Under the pieces are notes generated by a model. That model was not told where the DNA came from, made no database searches, and worked only from the letters and a program-made list of their open reading frames with translations. This document shows, piece by piece, positions 51,684-57,531 of a DNA stretch of 57,531 nt. The translations under genes were made by a program, and so were the position numbers. This stretch comes from Neisseria sp. (lineage in GTDB: Bacteria; Pseudomonadota; Gammaproteobacteria; Burkholderiales; Neisseriaceae): assembly GCF_030530745.1 (NCBI RefSeq), contig NZ_JAUMUI010000002.1, positions 91,204 to 148,734 of the forward strand, read 5' to 3'. How positions within the stretch are numbered: position 1 is the first letter of the stretch; the number at the start of each line of letters is the position of its first letter.

Positions 51684-53780
51684 ATGAAAAACAAACAACG
51701 TATTTTTGCCCGCAGCCTCTTGGCCGCCGCCGTTTTAAGCGCCTACACACACAGCTTCGCCGCCGATGACGCCGGCGCACAAAACGCCGAAACCGCCGAG
51801 CTGGAAACCGTTACCGTGGTCGGCTCCATCAACAAACTGGGCGGAGTGCCGTTCCGTCAGGCAAAATCGGCCGTTTCCGTCAGCACCGAAACCCTGAGCG
51901 AGGAAGGCGTGGAAAAAATGGACAAAATCGGCCGCTATCAGGCCGGCTTCACCAACCAACCCTACGGCAGCGACACCAACACCAACTGGTTCCGCATCCG
52001 CGGCACCGAAGCCGGCCAGTCGTTTGACGGCGCACCTGCCGTTGCCTACGGTTTCTTCACCCCGCATATCGATCCCTTTGCCGTAGAAGCCGTAGAAATC
52101 ACCAAAGGCGCCGATTCGCTCACCTACGGCGCGGCCAATGCCGGCGGCTTGGTCAACTACATCAGCAAACGCCCGCATAAAAACCAAGTGGGCAAAGGCG
52201 TGGTCGAAACCCATGTCGGCAACAACAACCAGCGCGGTATCGCCGCCGACTACACCGGTGCGCTCAATGCCGACCAAAGCCTGCGCTACCGTTTGGTGGG
52301 TTCGTACAAACGCGCCGACGGCGACTGGGACCGCACCTACAACGAAAGCTATTATTTCGCCCCCTCGCTGGCGTGGGACATTACCGACCGCACGAGCCTT
52401 ACCCTGTTGGGTAGTGTCCAGAAAGACGTAGGAATCCCCAGCAGCAACCTCGTGCCTCAAGCCGGCAGCCTGTTTGCCGTAAACGGCCAAAAAATCGATC
52501 CGAAAACCAACCTCGGTGATCCGAGTGCAGACAACGAAACCAATAAGCAATACGCATTAGGTTACACATTCAGGCACAATTTCGGCAACGGCCTGTCGTT
52601 CGATTCCAACTACCGCTACAGCCGCATCGACAACAAACACACCGGCGTTTACGTTTGGCCGTCGTTAAGCGGTAATTTTGCCACCCGCGACGTGGTGATC
52701 AACGACGGCAAAGCCACCGGCCATTACGCCGACAACCGTCTGACCTGGCAATGGAAAAACCAACACATCCAAAACACCTTGCTGGCCGGCACCGACTACC
52801 GAAAACAAGACACCGAAGGCGTGTACCAAAATATGCAATATCCCGGTTCGATTGTCAGCCCAAACACAGTCAACGTATTTGCGCCGACTTACGGTGTCAG
52901 CATCGACGGCAGCAACGTACCGCGTACCGACATGAGCCTGCGCCAAACCGGTTTCTACCTGCAAGACAGCGTCAAACTGTTTAACCTTATCGGCATTACC
53001 GCCGGCGTGCGCCACGACCGTGCCCGCAGCGAAGAAGTGGTTAACGGCCTGTCAAACAAAGCCAACCACACTTCCTATTCGGGCTCGGTTATGTATTACG
53101 CCCCGTTCGGCCTCAACCCCTACATCGCCTACAGCGAATCTTTCCGCCTGCCCGAAGGCCTGAGCGGCAACCAAACCCTGTATGATCCGAACACCACCGA
53201 ACAATACGAAGCCGGCCTGAAATACCTGCCCTCATGGCTGGACGGCAGCGCTTCTGTTGCCGTGTTCAAAGCCCGCGACAAAGGCGCGTTGGTATCGGGA
53301 GCAGACGGTATCGGCAGCACCGTCAGCGGAGACACTTCCAAACGCAAAGGCATCGAATTGCAGGCACAGGCCAACCTCACCGACAACATCAGCGCGCAAC
53401 TGGCTTACACCTACCAAAGCCGCGTCGACACCGAAGCGGGCGCGGACTACCGCAATCCGCTGTTTGCCAAACACAGCGCCAGCCTGCGCGGCAGCTACCG
53501 TTTCAACAACGGCGCACTGGGCGGCCTGTCTTTGGGTGCAGGTATCCGCTATGTCGGCAACAGCAAGATCGACGGCCAATGGGCAACCTACCGCGGCCTG
53601 AAAGTGCCCTCGTCCACCGTGGTTGATTTGTTCGCCCGTTACGCCATCAACAACAATTGGGAAACGCAGCTTAATGTCGATAACGTCAGCAACCGTAAAT
53701 ACATTGCTGCCTGCGACGCCAGATACTGCTACTACGGCCAAGGCCGCAGCGTGGTGGGCAAGGTAAGCTACCGCTTCTGA
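51684..53780 (+). CDS. TonB-dependent siderophore receptor
   Basis: 698 residues from ATG 51684; the frame runs on to 51582 without a ribosome site, and the later start gives a clean signal peptide (SLLAAAVLSAYTHSFAA). A likely TonB box near ETVTVVG, plug domain with EAVEITKGADSLTYGA, then a 22-strand barrel ending VVGKVSYRF with the C-terminal Phe required for assembly. It resembles FhuE/FoxA-type hydroxamate receptors in plug motifs (IRGTEAGQSFDGAPAV). It would bring ferric siderophore to the FhuD-like protein. Two Cys near the C-terminus (CDARYCYYG) may form an extracellular or periplasmic disulfide. Confidence 0.93.
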   Translation: MKNKQRIFARSLLAAAVLSAYTHSFAADDAGAQNAETAELETVTVVGSINKLGGVPFRQAKSAVSVSTETLSEEGVEKMDKIGRYQAGFTNQPYGSDTNTNWFRIRGTEAGQSFDGAPAVAYGFFTPHIDPFAVEAVEITKGADSLTYGAANAGGLVNYISKRPHKNQVGKGVVETHVGNNNQRGIAADYTGALNADQSLRYRLVGSYKRADGDWDRTYNESYYFAPSLAWDITDRTSLTLLGSVQKDVGIPSSNLVPQAGSLFAVNGQKIDPKTNLGDPSADNETNKQYALGYTFRHNFGNGLSFDSNYRYSRIDNKHTGVYVWPSLSGNFATRDVVINDGKATGHYADNRLTWQWKNQHIQNTLLAGTDYRKQDTEGVYQNMQYPGSIVSPNTVNVFAPTYGVSIDGSNVPRTDMSLRQTGFYLQDSVKLFNLIGITAGVRHDRARSEEVVNGLSNKANHTSYSGSVMYYAPFGLNPYIAYSESFRLPEGLSGNQTLYDPNTTEQYEAGLKYLPSWLDGSASVAVFKARDKGALVSGADGIGSTVSGDTSKRKGIELQAQANLTDNISAQLAYTYQSRVDTEAGADYRNPLFAKHSASLRGSYRFNNGALGGLSLGAGIRYVGNSKIDGQWATYRGLKVPSSTVVDLFARYAINNNWETQLNVDNVSNRKYIAACDARYCYYGQGRSVVGKVSYRF

Positions 53781-53810
53781 CCGCCCTCCTCCCCCAATTC
53801 CGCAAAAACG

Positions 53811-53852
53811 GCTTGAGGCCGTCTGAAAAAACGTTTTCAGACGGCCTCAAGC
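53811..53852. terminator. Bidirectional DUS hairpin between receptor and tpsB
   Basis: GCTTGAGGCCGTCTGAAAA pairs with its exact inverse TTTTCAGACGGCCTCAAGC (19-bp stem) in the gap between the convergent receptor and tpsB genes. Confidence 0.88.
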
Positions 53853-53879
53853 CTTTCAGGCAGACAACACTTGCCGAAG

Positions 53880-55646
53880 TCAAAAACCGTAACGGACATT
53901 AAACCCGTAAACGGGAGAATCGCTCTTAAAGCCCTCCGGCCTGCTCAAAGGCTTGCCCGCAAACAGATCATAATCGAGCATGCCGCCGATTTTCCGGCTG
54001 CCTTTTACCCCCAGCACCGTTCCGACCAGCCGCTGTTTGGCCAGCCCTTCGGTGCTGCGCCCCGATACCCGGCCGCCGTCCAGCCCCACATAAAGCTGGT
54101 GCGACTGCAGAAAATGCCAGTTTAAATTATTCTGCCAATACCAGCCCCGCTCCCCCATCAGGCTGTTTTCACCGTCGAACCCGCGCACGGTATAGCGGCC
54201 GCCGATAGAGAGTTTGTCTTGCGGGGTGAGCGGGGTTTTATTCCACTGGGCGCGGATTTCGCTGTCGGCCGAAAACAACTGCCTGCCGATTTGAAACGGT
54301 GCGGCAACTCCCAAATCAGCCGTAACAACCTTCATCCGCGATGCGCCCGGAACACTGCCGTCATCAGTGTTAAACTCTTCCGGCGCGGGCAGGCTTCGGC
54401 GCATACCCGTGCCGCGTTTGTATTCCAGGCCGCCGCTGAGGGTAAACCTTCCCAAACGGGCGCTGTGGCGCAGGTCTGCCGCCCAGCCCGCCGTGCGGCG
54501 GCGGTGCACGTCCAACTCATTATCATCAATATAGCGGTATACCTGCCTGCCCCACAGCCTGCCCGTTGCAACGGTTTTATGGCGGGCATTGCGCCAGAGC
54601 ACCCGTGATGCGCTCAAACTGCTGTTATAGCTTTTACCGTTGAAATCATAATTGCTGTAAAAACCCTCTGCCGCCTCATGATAACGGTAGCCGTTGTGGT
54701 TGAAGGCCAGCAGCCATTTTCCGAAAGGGGCGGAATAATGCAGGCTGTAGGCGCGGCTGCCGCTTCCGGTGCGTATGCCTTCCGAATCGGTAAACGCGGC
54801 CTTATGGCCGAGGTCGCGGCTGTATGAAACATAAAACAAATCGCTCAAACCCAGAGGATTGTCGAAAAACACCGCCGCCGTGCCCTGGTATTTGCCCGTG
54901 GCCTTGCTGCCCGAATCATCCGCACCGATGCTGAAACGCACAGGTTTGGCCTGCTGCCAGTCTACCGCAATGTCGCTATACCCTTCGGCCTCGGCAGGCT
55001 CTATGCGGATATCGGCTTCCACACTCGGCAGCCGCCGCAGGTTTTCCAGCCCCTGCTCCAAATCGCGCAGGTTCAAAACATCACCGGTTTTAACGGGAAA
55101 CTTATTGGGAAAAGCAGAAACACGCCCCGCACTCGAGGCTTCCCCATTGTTTTCGCGGTAGCGCAGCGCACCCGCCCTGCCCGGGCGGACTGTTATTTTC
55201 AGACGGCCCTCCCCCAGATCCTGCGGCTCGATAACGGCCTGGGTTGTAATATAGCCCGCCCCAATCACGGCATTCTGCGCCAGCTTCTGCAGGTGCTGCA
55301 CGCTGCCGCTTCCCAAACACATACCTGCCCTGAAACCCGACTTCCTGATAATTTCAGGCACCACAAAGGCAAACCGCCTGCCGCCTTCGCCGTCCAACAA
55401 AATTTCATTAACCCTCACACACGGCACTTCACCTTCACCGAACGTAAAATCCGGCTCTGCAACCGCCGCCTTATCAAGGCGTACATCCGCCGACGGCGCA
55501 AACTGCCTGTCCAACTGCTCCTGGCGCTGCTGGTTGCGGATAAAGGCAGCCTCGGGATCATCCGCCCGCGCAACGGCACACATCAGGCAGGCCGCAGCCG
55601 GCAGGGCGGTTTTCAGAAAAAAACGCGGAAACATTTCACTATCCAT
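53880..55646 (-). CDS. TpsB transporter of two-partner secretion (ShlB/FhaC family)
   Basis: 588 residues. A signal peptide (TALPAAACLMCAVARA), a first helix region, two POTRA domains (~70-240, with VPCVRVNEILLDGEGG and TTQAVIEPQDLGEGRLKITV) and a 16-strand barrel with YTVRGFDGENSLMGERGWYW (the conserved RGF tip). It ends RYGF. It exports TpsA proteins across the outer membrane. Met5 is an alternative start. Oddly it lies downstream of the toxin/immunity genes on the same strand, whereas tpsB usually precedes tpsA. A DUS hairpin separates it, so it probably has its own promoter. Confidence 0.94.
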   Translation of the reverse strand: MDSEMFPRFFLKTALPAAACLMCAVARADDPEAAFIRNQQRQEQLDRQFAPSADVRLDKAAVAEPDFTFGEGEVPCVRVNEILLDGEGGRRFAFVVPEIIRKSGFRAGMCLGSGSVQHLQKLAQNAVIGAGYITTQAVIEPQDLGEGRLKITVRPGRAGALRYRENNGEASSAGRVSAFPNKFPVKTGDVLNLRDLEQGLENLRRLPSVEADIRIEPAEAEGYSDIAVDWQQAKPVRFSIGADDSGSKATGKYQGTAAVFFDNPLGLSDLFYVSYSRDLGHKAAFTDSEGIRTGSGSRAYSLHYSAPFGKWLLAFNHNGYRYHEAAEGFYSNYDFNGKSYNSSLSASRVLWRNARHKTVATGRLWGRQVYRYIDDNELDVHRRRTAGWAADLRHSARLGRFTLSGGLEYKRGTGMRRSLPAPEEFNTDDGSVPGASRMKVVTADLGVAAPFQIGRQLFSADSEIRAQWNKTPLTPQDKLSIGGRYTVRGFDGENSLMGERGWYWQNNLNWHFLQSHQLYVGLDGGRVSGRSTEGLAKQRLVGTVLGVKGSRKIGGMLDYDLFAGKPLSRPEGFKSDSPVYGFNVRYGF

Positions 55647-55692
55647 ATCAGCAGTTAAAAAACAAAAAAATTATATTGCGGATTCAAACCAC

Positions 55693-55730
55693 AGGCCGTC
55701 TGAAAGGCAGAACGTTTTTTCAGACGGCCT
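55693..55730 (-). terminator. DUS-pair hairpin between immunity gene and tpsB
   Basis: AGGCCGTCTGAAA and TTTCAGACGGCCT around a short loop, immediately after the immunity-gene stop. Confidence 0.75.
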
Positions 55731-55732
55731 TA

Positions 55733-56119
55733 TTATCCCGCCCAATACTCGCTGCCGTCTTCGGGATCTATCCAGACGGCGTAGGCGGGGCAGTCTTCGT
55801 GGGTGAACCAGATAATAATATCGCCCTCATAAGCACCGTAAGGCATATCGCTTTTCGGCCAAACTTCCCTGAATATCCGCTCCCACTCTTCGGGCGTATG
55901 CTCGATGATCTTATCGTCGCGTTGCAGCTTCAGATGGCCTCGGCGGAGCAGCTCTTTGAACAAAATGAAAAAGGCTTCGGTTTGCTCTTCAAAATTGTCG
56001 GAAAAATCCTCTATTGCATCCCATAGGCAATATAAAGGCAACTCTACCCGGGCTGATTCAATATCACATTCCAAGCGGGGCAAATATGCCTGCTCTATTT
56101 TCTGTCGGTTCATAGTCAT
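55733..56119 (-). CDS. Probable immunity protein of the orphan toxin (DUF596-like)
   Basis: 128 residues, acidic, cytoplasmic: TMNRQKIEQAYLPRLECDIE, FILFKELLRRGHLKL, EEWERIFREVWPKSDM and a C-terminus rich in W, D and Y. It resembles the DUF596 family, which is known from meningococcal TPS loci; this is from memory and moderately sure. Its ATG overlaps the stop of the frameshifted orphan toxin by 4 bases (ATGA), the tight coupling expected for toxin/immunity. A second Met (residue 3) is an alternative start. Confidence 0.72.
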   Translation of the reverse strand: MTMNRQKIEQAYLPRLECDIESARVELPLYCLWDAIEDFSDNFEEQTEAFFILFKELLRRGHLKLQRDDKIIEHTPEEWERIFREVWPKSDMPYGAYEGDIIIWFTHEDCPAYAVWIDPEDGSEYWAG

Positions 56120-56437
56120 TTAAATTTAATCTCCCTTCGTGTACTGCCGGATCCTTTATCTTGAATAAGTTGATTCAGTTTTTGATCTTTTATCTCAAGT
56201 GTCCACCTCGGTTTGCTTCCATCGGGCAAAGCCGTTGTAGATTTAGAGCGTACGTTAATCGTTGCTCCATCAACAGTTTTCATATACCAAGTGTCTGTTT
56301 TTCCCGGAACATTCACAATGTTTCCCTCCCCCCAACTTCTCCGCATAATCGAACACCTCCTTACGCAGCTTGGCATCGCTTACTTTCGATGCGTCAAAAA
56401 CCCTGGTCGTGTTGCTGCGGTTGGCCGCTTGGATCAT
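56116..56437 (-). pseudogene. Orphan TpsA C-terminal toxin tip, frameshifted
   Basis: Reading from ATG 56437 gives NRSNTTRVFDASKV and DAKLRKEVFDYAEKL, then the frame fails in a six-G tract (56328-56333 on the plus strand). One base fewer joins it to GNIVNVPGKTDTWYMKTV, INVRSKSTTALPDGSKPRWT and EIKDQKLNQL down to the TGA at 56116-56118. The combined ~107-residue product resembles FhaB/CdiA-type C-terminal toxin tips. There is no signal or secretion domain, so it is a displaced orphan module, normally silent until recombined onto a tpsA gene. It follows the first immunity gene and precedes its own. Confidence 0.75.
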
Positions 56438-56496
56438 CTTTTTTTAACTTCGTACTGCTGGTACTAAAAGATATTTAGCCGCTAGTCATCTTTAAT

Positions 56497-56976
56497 TTAC
56501 AAAGAATTTTTTTTCAAATACATGTCCCATTCACTATAAAGATTCCGAATGGCATCTTGTTCGCTAATAGAAGGCATGCCGGTTTGCCAATCATCATTTG
56601 GCATATATCTTACAAATGGTTCAATTTCTTCAGGATAGTCAAAATCTTCATAAACTTTCTCAACCTCTCCTAAAGGATCATTAAAGCTATCTTTATTTTC
56701 ATAAATACTTTTTAATACGAGATACAGCCATTTTTTTTTATCATAATCCGTATAATCGAAATTTGGGGACAACTTGCTAATTATCTCCCCAACCTTATAC
56801 GCCTCTGATTTTGTTACAAGAGATAATTCACAAATCAAATCATTTTCAGGAAAAAAGTTCAATTGGTGCTTGGCAAAATTGACAACATCAATCCAGCCTA
56901 GATATTCACTACCATACCCAAACTTAATATCTTCCCAAGACAATTGAAAAAGATCATTATCAGCTATACTAATCAT
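56497..56976 (-). CDS. Probable immunity protein of the TpsA toxin (DUF2247-like)
   Basis: 159 residues from ATG 56976 behind GGAGATT; the open frame reaches 57003 but that would overlap the toxin end. Acidic and cytoplasmic, with LSWEDIKFGYGSEYLGWID, KKWLYLVLKSIYENKDS and DYPEEIEPFVRYMPNDD. The last motif recalls DUF2247, a family seen beside polymorphic toxins; assignment from memory. It starts 16 bp after the toxin stop. It is much more AT-rich than the housekeeping genes, as is usual for acquired immunity genes. Confidence 0.75.
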   Translation of the reverse strand: MISIADNDLFQLSWEDIKFGYGSEYLGWIDVVNFAKHQLNFFPENDLICELSLVTKSEAYKVGEIISKLSPNFDYTDYDKKKWLYLVLKSIYENKDSFNDPLGEVEKVYEDFDYPEEIEPFVRYMPNDDWQTGMPSISEQDAIRNLYSEWDMYLKKNSL

Positions 56977-56992
56977 AAATAATCTCCAAAAT

Positions 56993-57531
56993 CTACTTAA
57001 CAACCTTTTGATTTGGTTTGCCTGTTATTTTCCCTCCCTCTATAAATCTTTGATGTGTAACATTATTGCTCTTATCTACTATATATTCATAAATACCTTT
57101 TTTGCCATTAAAACTTCCTTCCGTCTGCAATAAAGTCCGTTTGACCCCATCTTTTCCTGTAATGGTAAATATCTTTCCGGACTCCAACTGTCGTTTTGAC
57201 AAAAAACTTGCCGCACGGTGAGCAGAGTCAGGTTTCAAGGCAGAACCAGTCCGATTAAATGTCCAAATCTTGTCAGCAATTTGAGAACGTAAAATATACT
57301 GCCCTCCTGCCCTACTCACAGCACCACTAGGAAAAGCCGTCAGCAAAACATCCAGCGCCAGCCCGTCGCGTTCGGCGATTTTCTGAACGCCTTGGTAGTA
57401 ACGGTTCGAATCGCCTTTGGAATCCGCCCACAGGGCGTCCAGCTCGGCTTCGTATTTCGCTTCGTCGGGGGAGGCCGCCAACGCATTATTCACCACCGCC
57501 ACCTGCGCGGCGTTGGCGGCGGTGTCCACAT
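56993..57531 (-). CDS. TpsA/CdiA-type exoprotein, C-terminal toxin part (partial)
   Basis: The frame is open at the window end, so only the last ~179 residues are seen. The first part (TAANAAQVAVVNNALA, then ELDALWADSKGDSNRYYQGV) looks like the pretoxin region with a VENN-like AVVNN. The last ~100 (KIWTFNRTGSALKPDSAHRA, SKRQLESGKIFTITG, TLLQTEGSFNGKKGIYEYIV, HQRFIEGGKITGKPNQ) form the toxin tip, of unassigned activity. GC falls sharply at about 57330, at the border of pretoxin and tip, the point where tips are exchanged. Export by the TpsB encoded at 53880 is inferred. Confidence 0.8.
   Translation of the reverse strand, partial: VDTAANAAQVAVVNNALAASPDEAKYEAELDALWADSKGDSNRYYQGVQKIAERDGLALDVLLTAFPSGAVSRAGGQYILRSQIADKIWTFNRTGSALKPDSAHRAASFLSKRQLESGKIFTITGKDGVKRTLLQTEGSFNGKKGIYEYIVDKSNNVTHQRFIEGGKITGKPNQKVVK

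Noticed and set aside
1-57531. CRISPR array, prophage, integron or complete IS transposase
   Set aside because: No regularly spaced direct repeats, phage structural genes, integrase or transposase ORFs were seen on either strand.

Overview
The window looks like a chromosome segment of a Neisseria-group betaproteobacterium. The main evidence is dozens of copies of the neisserial DNA uptake sequence (DUS), nearly all in the AGGCCGTCTGAA (AG-DUS) form, many as inverted pairs at gene ends. Only two ATGCCGTCTGAA forms were noticed (14121 and 14617). Gene content agrees: mtrR/mtrCDE, TspA/FimV, Correia-like elements, 6S RNA beside zapA, and a two-partner secretion toxin locus. The species is not resolved. 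No phage, complete insertion sequence, rRNA or CRISPR array was seen.

Layout. 1-2.2 kb: start of a very large BapA-type adhesin (cut by the window edge) with an OmpA-type lipoprotein, then an AT-rich gap. 2.2-19 kb: housekeeping genes (smc, pmbA, darP, rplM-rpsI, hflX, tatD, alr, hisD, an HxlR regulator with a divergent oxidoreductase, a YjbR protein, a NYN/OST-HTH protein, hisG, a SCO1-type copper chaperone), with small non-autonomous mobile elements in the gaps. 19.5-22 kb: tRNA-Leu(CAA) and a lemA/TPM-domain operon. 22-25.6 kb: complete dTDP-L-rhamnose genes rfbB-A-C-D. 25.6-30 kb: ispH, lspA, a ferredoxin-NADP reductase, an LCMT-like methyltransferase and ferritin. 30-37 kb: the mtrCDE efflux operon with divergent mtrR. 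37-43 kb: two parvulin-type chaperones, bolA, yciI, yciB and fimV/tspA. 43-45 kb: a mobile element nested in another, 6S RNA, zapA, a ZapB-like coiled coil and gpsA. 45.4-53.8 kb: an iron-siderophore island (fhuC-D-B-like importer behind a Fur-box-like site, an SMR pump, a cyclic-peptide/siderophore-type ABC exporter, a TonB-dependent receptor). 53.9 kb to the end: a TpsB transporter and toxin/immunity cassettes, the last toxin continuing beyond the window.

How the genes work together. The TonB receptor, FhuD-like binding protein, FhuB-like permease and FhuC-like ATPase form a complete outer-to-inner membrane path for a ferric siderophore; the neighbouring exporter could secrete or recycle a ligand. 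MtrCDE is a tripartite drug efflux pump whose promoter overlaps that of its likely repressor gene. At the right end the order on the minus strand is TpsA C-terminal toxin, immunity gene, frameshifted orphan toxin tip, second immunity gene, then TpsB. This is the most variable-looking part of the window and is distinctly AT-rich.

The non-coding part is rich: two Correia-like elements (one split by a 143-bp IS5/IS1106-like MITE), a probable decayed relative of that MITE, two copies of a ~190-bp element flanked by TA (one supplying the last base of the hisD stop codon), a REP-like palindrome, and DUS hairpins that probably serve as terminators.
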